64,000 nt of DNA from an uncultured Collinsella sp. (GTDB lineage: Bacteria; Actinomycetota; Coriobacteriia; Coriobacteriales; Coriobacteriaceae): the NCBI GenBank assembly GCA_902494765.1, contig CABUUK010000001.1:62001-126000 (forward strand), in the 5' to 3' direction. How positions within the stretch are numbered: position 1 is the stretch's first letter; every line of letters starts with the position of its first letter. Of this stretch, positions 23,944 through 32,533 are shown piece after piece. The position numbers and the translations under genes are program-made. The notes under the pieces were generated by a model. The model was not told the origin of the DNA. It saw only the letters and a program-made list of their open reading frames with translations, and searched no databases.

Positions 23944-25944
23944 GTGTCCAGATCAACAAGGCAATGCTGCGTTTCGGCTAATAACAACGATGGCTTTTTG
24001 CGTGTGGCGGCGGCATCGCCGCAGATTCGCGTTGCCGATGTCGAGGGCAATGCCGAGGTTGCGCTGGCGGCTGTTCGCGATGCTGCCGGGCGTGGCGTTC
24101 GCGCGTTGGTGTTGCCCGAGCTTAATCTGACTGGCTATACCGCGGCCGACCTGTTCCATAACCGCACGCTGCTGCATGCCTGCGAGACCGCGCTGGTGCA
24201 TATCCTCGATGAAACCCGTGAGCTGCCGATTGTCTTTACCATCGGTCTTCCCGTTGCAGTTGCCGAGAATATTTACAACTGTGCCGCCGTGTGCTGTGCG
24301 GGCGAGCTTTTGGGCCTCACGGCCAAGAAGTATCTGCCCAACTATGGCGAGTTCTACGAGCGCCGCTGGTTTGCTCCGGCGCCCGCAGATCCCGTGTGGG
24401 TCGAGTTTGCCGGTCAGGGTCCGGTTCCGCTGGGTTCGGGACTTGTCTACCGCTGCTGTGATGAGGGTGCCGAGGATATGGTGCTGGGCGTTGAGGTCTG
24501 CGAGGACCTGTGGGTGCCGGCGCCCCCTTCGACCGAGATGGCGCTTGCCGGTGCGACGGTGATCCTCAATCCGTCGGCTTCGGACGAGATTATCGGTAAG
24601 GCGGATTACCGCCGCAGCCTCATTTCCAACCAGAGCGCGCGCCTGTACTGCGCCTATGCCTACGCGGACGCGAGCGAGGGCGAGTCCACGACCGACATGG
24701 TCTTTGCGGGCGAGAACCTCGTCTACGAAAACGGCTCCAAGCTCGCCGCGACCAAACTGCTTACCTGCGATATGACCGTCGCCAATGTTGACCTCGACCG
24801 TCTGGTTGCCGAGCGCCGCCGCTCGACGACGTGGACGCGCGCGGACGATGCGCCGGAGGCCACAACCGTTGAATTTTCGTTTGAGGGCGTGCTGGCAGAC
24901 GAGCCTGTCCTGCGCGATGCACTCGACATTGACCGTGTCTTCCCCCGTGCTCCCTTTGTTCCGGCTGACCATGGCGACCTGGCCGAGCGTTGCGAGACGA
25001 TCCTCGATCTGCAGACTGCGGGCCTCAAGACCCGCCTTGCCCACACAGGTACCAAGGCTGCGGTCATCGGCCTTTCGGGCGGCTTGGACTCCACGCTAGC
25101 GCTGCTTGTGACCGTGCGCGCCTTCGATGCACTGGGGCTGCCGCACACCGGTATCACGGCCGTGTCCATGCCCGGCTTTGGCACCACGCACCGCACCAAG
25201 TCCAATGCCGAGTCGCTTGCCCGCGACCTGGGTGTGAGCTTCCGCGAGGTTTCGATCCACGCGGCTGTGGAACAGCACTTCAAGGACATTGAGCACGATC
25301 CGACCGTGCAGGACGTGACCTACGAGAACAGCCAGGCCCGCGAGCGCACGCAGATTCTGATGGATCTGGCCAACCAGGCTGGCGGTTTTGTCATCGGCAC
25401 GGGCGACCTGTCGGAGCTGGCGCTCGGCTGGGCTACCTATAACGGCGACCACATGAGCATGTACGCCGTCAACGCGAGCGTACCCAAGACGCTCGTGCGT
25501 CACTTGGTGCGCTATGCCGCCGATGTCTTTGGCGGGCGTATTGCCGAGGTCTTGCTCGATATCCTCGATACGCCTGTGTCCCCCGAGCTTCTGCCGCCCA
25601 CGGGCGACGGCGAGATTGCACAGAAGACCGAGGATTTGGTGGGGCCGTACGAGCTGCACGATTACTTCCTCTATTACCTGCTGCGTTTTGGCTTTGAGCC
25701 GGGCAAGATCTACCGCATGGCGCTCAAGAGCTTCGAGGGCGTCTACGACGCCAAGACCGTCCACACGTGGTTGCGTACGTTCTATCGTCGCTTCTTTGCC
25801 CAACAGTTTAAGCGCAGCTGCCTGCCCGATGGTCCCAAGGTGGGCTCGGTGACGCTCAGTCCGCGCGGCGATTGGCGTATGCCGAGTGACGCCAGCTCGC
25901 GTTTGTGGCTTGCGCAGATCGACGCGCTCAATCCAGTTGACTAA
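23944..25944 (+). CDS. nadE: Glutamine-dependent NAD+ synthase
   Basis: A 666-residue two-domain enzyme converting deamido-NAD to NAD with glutamine nitrogen. The N-terminal nitrilase-type glutaminase has the Glu (VLPELNLTGY), Lys (KKYLPNYGEFYE) and Cys (GVEVCEDLW) triad; the C-terminal synthetase has the PP-loop GLSGGLDSTLAL and the later GTGDLSELALGWATYNGDHM. Length fits the long glutamine-dependent class. The GTG at 23944 follows AAGGGG; no better start is visible. GC content returns to the chromosomal level here, marking the right edge of the AT-rich island. Confidence 0.94.
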   Translation: MSRSTRQCCVSANNNDGFLRVAAASPQIRVADVEGNAEVALAAVRDAAGRGVRALVLPELNLTGYTAADLFHNRTLLHACETALVHILDETRELPIVFTIGLPVAVAENIYNCAAVCCAGELLGLTAKKYLPNYGEFYERRWFAPAPADPVWVEFAGQGPVPLGSGLVYRCCDEGAEDMVLGVEVCEDLWVPAPPSTEMALAGATVILNPSASDEIIGKADYRRSLISNQSARLYCAYAYADASEGESTTDMVFAGENLVYENGSKLAATKLLTCDMTVANVDLDRLVAERRRSTTWTRADDAPEATTVEFSFEGVLADEPVLRDALDIDRVFPRAPFVPADHGDLAERCETILDLQTAGLKTRLAHTGTKAAVIGLSGGLDSTLALLVTVRAFDALGLPHTGITAVSMPGFGTTHRTKSNAESLARDLGVSFREVSIHAAVEQHFKDIEHDPTVQDVTYENSQARERTQILMDLANQAGGFVIGTGDLSELALGWATYNGDHMSMYAVNASVPKTLVRHLVRYAADVFGGRIAEVLLDILDTPVSPELLPPTGDGEIAQKTEDLVGPYELHDYFLYYLLRFGFEPGKIYRMALKSFEGVYDAKTVHTWLRTFYRRFFAQQFKRSCLPDGPKVGSVTLSPRGDWRMPSDASSRLWLAQIDALNPVD

Positions 25945-26012
25945 GGTTGGCTAAATTGAACCAATACGGGGGTTGCAAGCGTTACACTTTTGCAATCTGA
26001 TGGCCCGTATCG

Positions 26013-26046
26013 CGCGGCGCTCTTGTCGGAGCGCCGCGTTTTTTAT
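26013..26046 (+). terminator. Terminator between nadE and the aminotransferase gene
   Basis: CGCGGCGCTC-TTGTCG-GAGCGCCGCG followed by TTTTTTAT. It ends only 17 bases before the next ATG, so it may also act as an attenuator for that gene. Confidence 0.85.
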
Positions 26047-26062
26047 ATCGAAAGGTGGCACC

Positions 26063-27226
26063 ATGCAGGCATCGCAGCGTCTGGACCGCTTTGGCGCGGA
26101 GGTCTTCGCCTCGCTCAACAACAAGCTTCTCGCGCTGAAGGCTCAGGGCAAGACCATTTACAACATGAGCGTGGGCACGCCCGACTTTAAGCCGTGCGAC
26201 CATGTGGTCGAGGCGCTCACGCAAGCAGCCCAAGATCCCGAGATGTGGAAGTATGCCCTGCGTGACCTGCCCGAACTCAAGCAGGCCGTGTGCGATTACT
26301 ATGAGCGCCGCTTCGGCGTTTCGGGCATTACGCCGTCCATGGTGCAGTCGTGCAACGGCACGCAGGAGGGCGTGGGTCATTTGGGCCTGGCCCTGCTCGA
26401 TCCGGGCGATACTATCCTGGTGCCCGATCCGTGCTACCCGGTCTTCGAGGCGGGCGCCAAAATCGCCGATGCCAAACTCGAGTACTATCCGTTGGTTGCC
26501 GAGCACAATTACCTGCCCTATGTGGCGGGCATCGATCCCGAGGTTGCCGATCGTGCCAAGTATATGATCGTGTCGCTGCCCGCGAACCCGGTGGGCTCGG
26601 TGGGCACGCCCGAGATCTACGAGGAGATCATCGCTTTTGCACGCGAGCACGACCTGCTCATCGTTCACGACAACGCATACTCCGACATCGTGTTTGACGG
26701 CGAGCCGGGTGGCAGCTTTTTGCAGTACCCTGGCGCGCTCGAGGTGGGCGTCGAGTTCTTCTCGCTTTCCAAGTCGTTTAACGTCACCGGTGCCCGTATC
26801 GGCTTTTTGGTCGGCCGAGAGGACGTGGTCTCTGCCTTTGCCAAGCTGCGCAGCCAGATTGACTTTGGCATGTTCTTCCCGATCCAGAAGGCCGCCATCG
26901 CCTGCCTGAAAGGTCCGCGCGATGAAGTCGAGGCGCGGCGTCTGAAGTACCAGGAGCGCCGCGACGCCCTGTGCGACGGTCTTGAGGGCCTGGGCTGGGA
27001 GCGTCCCAACGCGCATGGCTCTATGTTTGTGTGGGCCAAGCTTCCCGGTGGTCGCACCGATTCCATGGCGTTTTGCGAGGAGCTCATGGAGAAGGCCGGC
27101 GTTGTGGTGACGCCGGGCGCGAGCTTTGGTCCTTCGGGCGAGGGGCACGTGCGCATGGCGCTGGTCTTGCCGCCCGATCAGATTGCTTTGGCTGTCGAGG
27201 CCATTCGCGAGGCGGGCCTGTATTAG
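26063..27226 (+). CDS. Class I/II PLP-dependent aminotransferase, LL-diaminopimelate aminotransferase-like
   Basis: A 387-residue fold-type I aminotransferase. The PLP lysine is in FFSLSKSFNVTGARIGF; substrate/PLP contacts are suggested by YNMSVGTPDFK, NPVGSVG and VHDNAYSD. By eye it resembles DapL/MJ-type diaminopimelate aminotransferases more than aspartate or aromatic enzymes. The diaminopimelate operon 4 kb downstream encodes DapH and so needs an N-acetyl-diaminopimelate aminotransferase; this gene is a candidate but not physically linked. The ATG at 26063 has AAAGG upstream; a longer frame from 25973 would run through the terminator. Confidence 0.82.
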   Translation: MQASQRLDRFGAEVFASLNNKLLALKAQGKTIYNMSVGTPDFKPCDHVVEALTQAAQDPEMWKYALRDLPELKQAVCDYYERRFGVSGITPSMVQSCNGTQEGVGHLGLALLDPGDTILVPDPCYPVFEAGAKIADAKLEYYPLVAEHNYLPYVAGIDPEVADRAKYMIVSLPANPVGSVGTPEIYEEIIAFAREHDLLIVHDNAYSDIVFDGEPGGSFLQYPGALEVGVEFFSLSKSFNVTGARIGFLVGREDVVSAFAKLRSQIDFGMFFPIQKAAIACLKGPRDEVEARRLKYQERRDALCDGLEGLGWERPNAHGSMFVWAKLPGGRTDSMAFCEELMEKAGVVVTPGASFGPSGEGHVRMALVLPPDQIALAVEAIREAGLY

Positions 27227-27369
27227 AAAGCTATTTCGCCTCGTCAATATATCGAAACCGATTTCGTGCAGTTATTTTACGAATCCTGCAAACAATTTCG
27301 GTAAACGGTCGATTTTTGGCTGCGAATAGGAGCATAATCAAAGTCCCGATTGGATGTATTGGGATTACG

Positions 27370-27403
27370 ACAAGCCGCTCGGGTCGTTCCCGGGCGGCTT
27401 GTT
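27370..27403 (+). promoter_or_regulatory. Stable hairpin in the ldh leader
   Basis: ACAAGCCGCTCGGG and CCCGGGCGGCTTGT pair around TCGTT, 25 bases before the ldh ATG. The trailing TTTGTGG is a poor T-run, so this is either a weak terminator for upstream transcription or a leader hairpin that stabilises or attenuates ldh mRNA. Confidence 0.5.
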
Positions 27404-27427
27404 TGTGGAGAGAGATGGGAGTTTCTA

Positions 27428-28378
27428 ATGGTTAACGAGAAGAAGGTCGCTATTGTCGGCTGCGGTTTCGTCGGTTCGTCTTCGGCGTTCGCGCTGATGC
27501 AGAGTGGTCTGTTCTCCGAGATGGTCCTCATCGACGTGGACAAGAACCGCGCCGAGGGTGAGGCCCTGGATATCGCGCACGGCATGACGTTTGCCGAGCC
27601 GATGAAGATCTACGCCGGCGATTATTCCGATGTCGCCGACGCCGCCATGATCGTCGTCACCGCTGGCGCTGCCCAGAAGCCCGGTGAGACCCGCCTGGAC
27701 CTGGTCAACAAGAACGTCAGCATCTTCAAGTCCATTATTCCCGAGATTAAGAAGTCCGGCTTCGACGGCATTCTGCTAATCGTCTCCAACCCGGTCGATG
27801 TTCTGACCTACGCCGCCATCAAGATGTCCGGCCTGCCCGAGGGCCACGTCATCGGTTCCGGCACCGTGCTCGACACCGGCCGCCTGCAGCAGATGCTTGG
27901 TGCCCACGTCGAGGTTGACCCGCGCGATGTCCAGGCCTATGTCATGGGCGAGCACGGTGACTCCGAGTTTGTCGCTTGGTCCAGCGCTCAGGTTGCCGGC
28001 GTTCCGCTGAACACCTTCTGTGAGCTTCACGGCCACCTGGAGCATGAGGCTGCCGAGAAGCGCATCGCTGAGGACGTCAAGAACTCCGCCTACACCATCA
28101 TCGAGAAGAAGCACGCCACCTACTATGGCGTCGCCATGGCCGTCAAGCGCATCTGCACCGCCGTTATGCGCGATGAGCAGACCGTTCTGCCTGTCTCCTC
28201 GCTCATGGTGGGCGAGTATGGCCTGTCCGATCTTGCCATCTCCATGCCGACCGTCGTTGGCCGCGACGGCGTTGTCTGCCGCGTCCCCGTGCCGCTGAAC
28301 GATGACGAGCAGCATGAGCTCACCGTCTCCGCCAAGGCCCTCAAGGACATCATCGACAGCGTCGATTTCTCCTGCTAA
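27428..28378 (+). CDS. ldh: L-lactate dehydrogenase
   Basis: A 316-residue NAD-dependent enzyme reducing pyruvate to L-lactate at the end of fermentation. The Rossmann loop GCGFVGSSSAFAL, the substrate loop AAQKPGETRLDLVNKN (Gln at the specificity position, so lactate rather than malate dehydrogenase), VSNPVDVLTYA and catalytic His in GEHGDSEFVAW are all present. The ATG at 27428 follows GGGAG. C-ending codons dominate, as in highly expressed genes. A terminator follows. Confidence 0.95.
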   Translation: MVNEKKVAIVGCGFVGSSSAFALMQSGLFSEMVLIDVDKNRAEGEALDIAHGMTFAEPMKIYAGDYSDVADAAMIVVTAGAAQKPGETRLDLVNKNVSIFKSIIPEIKKSGFDGILLIVSNPVDVLTYAAIKMSGLPEGHVIGSGTVLDTGRLQQMLGAHVEVDPRDVQAYVMGEHGDSEFVAWSSAQVAGVPLNTFCELHGHLEHEAAEKRIAEDVKNSAYTIIEKKHATYYGVAMAVKRICTAVMRDEQTVLPVSSLMVGEYGLSDLAISMPTVVGRDGVVCRVPVPLNDDEQHELTVSAKALKDIIDSVDFSC

Positions 28379-28411
28379 ATCAAGCTCGCTAGAGCGAAAA
28401 GCTACAATGAA

Positions 28412-28444
28412 GGCGTCCGGGTCCACACGGCCCGGGCGCCTTTT
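28412..28444 (+). terminator. Terminator after ldh
   Basis: GGCGTCCGGGT and GCCCGGGCGCC pair (one G-T), followed by TTTT. Confidence 0.8.
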
Positions 28445-28473
28445 GGTGCAAAGTAACCTGACCCCAATGCACC
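28445..28473. repeat. Short repeat left of the lipase-like gene
   Basis: GGTGCA-N17-TGCACC with interior AACCTGACCCC. A close copy lies at 29668-29698, so the pair flanks one gene. Confidence 0.5.
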
Positions 28474-28502
28474 CCCAATGCACCATAGTTGATGGGAGGG
28501 CC

Positions 28503-29663
28503 ATGTCGGATTCGCCTAATTTTTTGACCTATGCCCAGACAGCGTTTGATCCGTTTGAGGAACGGCCGTTCTGCGCGGTGGATAGCCTGGTCTTTGCGTG
28601 GTTGTCCTATTTGCGTTTGCCGGGTGATATGGCGGAGCTGACGAACTGGCAGGGCCTAGACGTACGCGAGCTGCTGCGCGCCGAGTGCTACCAAGACATG
28701 ATTGGCGACCTGTGGGATCCGGAGGGGAGTCGTGCCCTGTTGGAGGCTGTGGCAGCAAGCCCTCGCTACCGTGGCGTTCGTGTTTGCGGCTATCGTAGCG
28801 TGAGTGATGCCGAGACAACGGAGCAGTTTGCGGCCATGACGTTCCGATTTCCGGCGGGGTTTAGCTATCTTGCCTTCCGGGGGACCGACAGCACGATTGT
28901 GGGCTGGAAAGAGGACTTTAACATGGCGTTCCGGTGTCCTGTGCCGGCCCAGGAATCCGCGGCGCGTTATGTAGACGAGGCGGCGGATGCGATTGACGGG
29001 CCGCTTTTGTGCGGAGGTCATTCCAAGGGTGGAAACCTTGCGGTGTACGGTGCGGCGATGTGCCCCGATGTCGCCCGTGAGCGAATCGAACGGGCGTATT
29101 CCCATGATGGTCCGGGCTTCGTCGAGGAGTTTCTGAGCGGCAACGCCTTCGCCGATCTATCCGGTCGAATCGACAAGACGCTACCTCGGTCGTCGATCTT
29201 TGGCATGATGTTCGAGACACAGGAGGACTATGCCATCGTTGAGAGCACCGAGTTCAGCCTGCTTCAGCATAATCCCTTTAGCTGGGTGGTTGATGGTCGC
29301 GACTTCGTGTACTGTGAGCGCCTGTCCGCCGGTGCTCGATACGTTGATGGCTCCATTCGCGAGATGCTGCTTGCGGTGTCGCCTAACGAGCGCGAGCGTT
29401 TTGTAGATGCGTTGTTCTCCGTGCTTGAGGCTACGGGTGCTGAGCGGTTTGCGGATATCGCTGGGAATCTGCGCGAGAGCCTGCCCGTGATGCTCCAGGC
29501 TGCGCAAGGCTTTGACAAGGATACGCGACGCTTTGTCTCGCAGACTATCGTTGCGATTCTTAAGTGTGCGCTTCTGCCCAAACGTCCCCAGATCGACATG
29601 CCCGCTGCCGGCAAGAGTTTGGCAGAACAGCTCGAGGCTTGGCAGTCCGAGCTCCTGCACTAG
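28503..29663 (+). CDS. Mbeg1/DUF2974-like alpha/beta hydrolase
   Basis: A 386-residue lipase-like protein. The nucleophile elbow GGHSKGGNLAVYGA around residue 185 has the serine in G-H-S-K-G, as in the DUF2974 family; FLAFRGTDSTIVGWKEDFNM before it fits the lipase-3 fold, and HNPFSWVVDGRDF follows. The serine is preceded by a typical strand, and later acidic and His residues could complete a triad. No signal peptide is present, so it is probably cytosolic. Substrate unknown. GGGAGGG lies two bases before the ATG at 28503; the frame to 28302 overlaps ldh and is rejected. Confidence 0.8.
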   Translation: MSDSPNFLTYAQTAFDPFEERPFCAVDSLVFAWLSYLRLPGDMAELTNWQGLDVRELLRAECYQDMIGDLWDPEGSRALLEAVAASPRYRGVRVCGYRSVSDAETTEQFAAMTFRFPAGFSYLAFRGTDSTIVGWKEDFNMAFRCPVPAQESAARYVDEAADAIDGPLLCGGHSKGGNLAVYGAAMCPDVARERIERAYSHDGPGFVEEFLSGNAFADLSGRIDKTLPRSSIFGMMFETQEDYAIVESTEFSLLQHNPFSWVVDGRDFVYCERLSAGARYVDGSIREMLLAVSPNERERFVDALFSVLEATGAERFADIAGNLRESLPVMLQAAQGFDKDTRRFVSQTIVAILKCALLPKRPQIDMPAAGKSLAEQLEAWQSELLH

Positions 29664-29667
29664 CCAT

Positions 29668-29698
29668 TAGTGCAAAGCGGCCTGTCCCCGATGCACCA
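29668..29698. repeat. Short repeat right of the lipase-like gene
   Basis: TAGTGCAAAGCGGCCTGTCC continuing to CGATGCACCA; copy of 28445-28473. Confidence 0.5.
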
Positions 29699-29774
29699 AT
29701 CTTCGATGCGCCTGGGGCGGGCTCGACCGCTATACTGGTTCGTGCTCAATTCGATCTAGAACGGAATGCCGTAT

Positions 29775-30779
29775 ATGAAAATCAATCACGCGATTCTGCA
29801 TATCCTGGACTTTGACTCTGCCGTCAACGTTATGAGCCAGCGCGAGCTCGATATCGAGAGCCGCACCGTGCGTAATTTCGTAACCACGCACCTGCGGCGC
29901 GCTCGTACCTCGGCTGATAACAAGCGTGCCACGTTTGCCGAGAACTCCGCATTCGGCGGCGAGCTCAAGGGCTATTTCTTTGGTGAGCGTGAGTTCGTGG
30001 ATCTGTCTCAGCAGATTGCGGAGTTCATCTCTTCCGAACTTACCAAGGCCGAGAAAGCCGAGTCCACTGACGTGCTTGTGGCGGACTTTGATGACGATGA
30101 GGATGCCCGCTGGTTTGCCGTGATGCTGCTGGGCTCCAAGCAGGCTTTTATGCACGAGGTGGGTCGCGAAGAGGGCGAGGTGCGCAACGACATTGCGCGC
30201 CACTACGCCATTCTGCCGAATCCCTCGCAAAAGGTGCCGAGCTATGCAATCGTGCGTGCAAGCACCATGGAGATCGGCTATGTGGATAAGAAGCGCAAGA
30301 TTGCCGGCGAGGATCGCATGCTCATTCCCGATGGCCTGCTGCAGTGCGACACGGGGGTATCGGGCAAGGAGGTCATCGACACCGTGACGCGTGTGGTCGA
30401 GGAAGTCGCCGAGGAGCACGGTGCCAACACGGCTGTAGCACTCGCCAAGGTTAAGGCTGCTGTTGCCGAGAAAGTTGAGGATGACGAGGAACTGCCCCCT
30501 TGGGATATCGTCGATGAGGTCTTTGAGGACGAGCCGGTTATCAAGGAGAGCGTGCGCGCGGCACTGACTGAGGAGAAGGTGCCTGAGCGTGTGCCCGTGG
30601 AGCGCAAGCAGGTCGAACGCGCGGCGGTGCGCAACCACAAGATCCGTACCGACACGGGCATCGAGATCAGCTTCCCGGCCGAGATGGGTTCGAACTCTGA
30701 GTACATCGAGTTTGTCAACGAGCCCAACGGCCTCATCTCCATCGAGCTCAAGAACATCGGAAGTATTGAGAATCGATAA
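29775..30779 (+). CDS. Nucleoid-associated protein (NdpA/YejK family)
   Basis: A 334-residue protein with the family start MKINHAILHILDFDSAVNVM (an ATG three codons upstream, 29766, is also possible), the central LVADFDDDEDARWFAVMLLG and the C-terminal TGIEISFPAEMG ... GLISIELKNIGSIENR. E. coli YejK is a nucleoid component; the biochemical role is unclear, and Gram-positive members are also common on mobile elements. An acidic helical insert lies near residues 200-270. It is monocistronic with a strong terminator. Confidence 0.85.
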   Translation: MKINHAILHILDFDSAVNVMSQRELDIESRTVRNFVTTHLRRARTSADNKRATFAENSAFGGELKGYFFGEREFVDLSQQIAEFISSELTKAEKAESTDVLVADFDDDEDARWFAVMLLGSKQAFMHEVGREEGEVRNDIARHYAILPNPSQKVPSYAIVRASTMEIGYVDKKRKIAGEDRMLIPDGLLQCDTGVSGKEVIDTVTRVVEEVAEEHGANTAVALAKVKAAVAEKVEDDEELPPWDIVDEVFEDEPVIKESVRAALTEEKVPERVPVERKQVERAAVRNHKIRTDTGIEISFPAEMGSNSEYIEFVNEPNGLISIELKNIGSIENR

Positions 30780-30804
30780 ACTGCGCTTGGACGTTGCAAA
30801 AAAC

Positions 30805-30840
30805 AAAGGCCGAAGCCCCGATGGTGCTTCGGCCTTTTTT
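30805..30840 (+). terminator. Terminator after the nucleoid-associated protein gene
   Basis: AAAGGCCGAAGC and GCTTCGGCC pair around CCCGATGGT, followed by TTTTTT. Confidence 0.92.
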
Positions 30841-30892
30841 GTTTTCGGCTTGGTTGCTGACATTGCGCCGCAGGTTGAGCATACGTCAGCGA

Positions 30893-30990
30893 AAACGCCC
30901 CTAGGCGAGCAAGGTGACGTGAAAGAGGAGGGAAGCGTACTTCGGTACGCGACCGACGAGTGAACGTCAGATTGCCGCTTAGGGGCGTTT
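30893..30990. repeat. 98-bp palindromic element, copy A
   Basis: Arms AAACGCCCCTAGGCGAGCAA (and onward) and its near-complement ending TAGGGGCGTTT enclose a core GAAAGAGGAGGGAAGCGTAC ... GACGAGTGAACG. The same core, with entirely different arms, recurs at 46352-46450. It lies between convergent genes. Confidence 0.7.
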
Positions 30991-31003
30991 GCAGCGTCGA
31001 GCC

Positions 31004-31031
31004 GTTACGCGGTTTGGCAAAACCGCGTAAC
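31004..31031 (-). terminator. Hairpin immediately downstream of dapH
   Basis: GTTACGCGGTTT pairs perfectly with AAACCGCGTAAC around GGCA, three bases after the dapH stop. There is no T-run in the minus-strand direction, so termination efficiency is uncertain. Confidence 0.55.
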
Positions 31032-31033
31032 TT

Positions 31034-31753
31034 CTACAGCTGGCGCAGGCCCTCTTCCAGGCCGGTCTTGCTGTCGGTCTTCTCGTCGCGCATCTTGATG
31101 GCGCGGGCGGGGACACCGGCCACGACGGCGCCGGCGGGGACGTCCTCGACGCACACGGCGCCGGCGGCAACTACAGCACCCTTGCCCACGTGCACGCCTT
31201 CCAGGACCACGGCGTTTGCGCCGATCATGACATCGTCCTCGATGATGACGGGCGTGGCGCTGGCGGGCTCCACAACGCCTGCCAGCACGGTGCCGGCGCC
31301 GATGTGGCAGTTCTTGCCCACGGTGGCGCGACCGCCCAGCACGGCGCCCATATCGATCATGGAACCCTCGCCGATAACGGAGCCGATGTTGATGATGGCG
31401 CCCATCATGATGACGGCACGGTCGCCAATCTCGACGCGGTCGCGGATGATCGCGCCCGGCTCGATGCGGGCGTTGATGCCCTTAAGGTCGAGCATGGGCA
31501 CGGCGGAGTTGCGGCAATCGTTTTCAACGTCGTAGTAATCGATGGAATCGGCATTGGCGTCCAGGATGGTCTTGAGCTCGTCCCAGTCGCCAAAGACGGT
31601 CTTGCCGCGACGGCCGCCGTAGACATGTGCGTCGCCCCAGGCAACCTTCATGCCCGGCTTCTCGCGCACGTACAGCTTGACGGGCGTCTTTTTGGGCGCG
31701 GTGGCGATGTAGTTGATAATCTCCTGTGCATCCATCTCGGCTGCGTTGCTCAT
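31034..31753 (-). CDS. dapH: 2,3,4,5-tetrahydropyridine-2,6-dicarboxylate N-acetyltransferase
   Basis: A 239-residue left-handed beta-helix acetyltransferase. N-terminal helical part [20 protein letters not shown] and [20 protein letters not shown] match DapH of the Bacillus type, followed by hexapeptide repeats ([35 protein letters not shown]). It acetylates tetrahydrodipicolinate with acetyl-CoA in the acetylase branch of diaminopimelate/lysine synthesis. It is the last gene of the riboswitch-controlled operon, 39 bases after dapB. Confidence 0.93.
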   Translation of the reverse strand: MSNAAEMDAQEIINYIATAPKKTPVKLYVREKPGMKVAWGDAHVYGGRRGKTVFGDWDELKTILDANADSIDYYDVENDCRNSAVPMLDLKGINARIEPGAIIRDRVEIGDRAVIMMGAIINIGSVIGEGSMIDMGAVLGGRATVGKNCHIGAGTVLAGVVEPASATPVIIEDDVMIGANAVVLEGVHVGKGAVVAAGAVCVEDVPAGAVVAGVPARAIKMRDEKTDSKTGLEEGLRQL

Positions 31754-31792
31754 TTGCTATCTCTCCTTTGGGTGGATTCGGTTGATACCTGG

Positions 31793-32533
31793 TTAGGCAA
31801 ACATGACCTTGTCGAACGTATAGAAGCCGGGTTCGCGGGTGACGAGCTTCTGCGCGGCTGCCAAGGCGCCGTTGACAAAGATCTGACGGCTCGTGGCGCG
31901 GTGGGTGAGCGTGACCTCCTCGTCCTGGCCAAAGAAGCTCACCTCGTGCACGCCGGCGACGGTGCCGCCGCGCAGCGAGTGCATACCGATTTCCTTGGGA
32001 TCGCGTGCTCCGCACATGCCCTCGCGGCCATAGACGGGGTGGTAGCCTGCCTCGGGCTCGGCTTCGACGACGGCGTCGAGCAGTAGCTTGGCAGTGCCGC
32101 TGGGGGCGTCGACCTTTTGGTTGTGGTGCGTCTCGACGATTTCGCAGTCAAAGCCGGGCAGCTCGCGTGTAGCCTGCGCTACCAGATGGCGCAGGGCTGC
32201 GATACCGATGGAGTAATTGCCCGAGTGCATAACGCGGGTGTTCTGGCCCAGCTCACGCAGGCGGTCCATCTGCTCGGGGGTGTAGCCTGTGGTGCCTGAG
32301 ACCAACGCCGCGCCCGTGCGCTCGACATAGGCGACGACGGCGTCGAAGGTCGCGACGTTCGAGAAGTCGATGATGACGTCGGCAGCCGGTGCGTTCTCGA
32401 GCTCGCTCAAATCGAAGCCAATCTGGGCCACGATATCAAAAACGGGCTGCCCGGCGGCGTCGACAATGCCTTCGGCGGTAGTGCGGATGAGCGAGCCCAT
32501 GCGGCCCGTTCCCATAATGACGGTCTTAATCAA
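31793..32533 (-). CDS. dapB: 4-hydroxy-tetrahydrodipicolinate reductase
   Basis: A 246-residue NAD(P)H-dependent reductase. The Rossmann start MIKTVIMGTGRMGSLI, ADVIIDFSN, VSGTTGY, NYSIGIAALRHLV, the catalytic region EIVETHHNQKVDAPSGTAK and HSLRGGTVAGVHEV are all family motifs. It acts after DapA in diaminopimelate synthesis. Its start overlaps the end of the lysA-dapA gene by 8 bases, so translation is coupled. Confidence 0.95.
   Translation of the reverse strand: MIKTVIMGTGRMGSLIRTTAEGIVDAAGQPVFDIVAQIGFDLSELENAPAADVIIDFSNVATFDAVVAYVERTGAALVSGTTGYTPEQMDRLRELGQNTRVMHSGNYSIGIAALRHLVAQATRELPGFDCEIVETHHNQKVDAPSGTAKLLLDAVVEAEPEAGYHPVYGREGMCGARDPKEIGMHSLRGGTVAGVHEVSFFGQDEEVTLTHRATSRQIFVNGALAAAQKLVTREPGFYTFDKVMFA

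Noticed and set aside
27428..28378. Malate dehydrogenase for the ldh gene
   Set aside because: The specificity loop has AAQKPGETR with Gln, the lactate dehydrogenase residue, not Arg.
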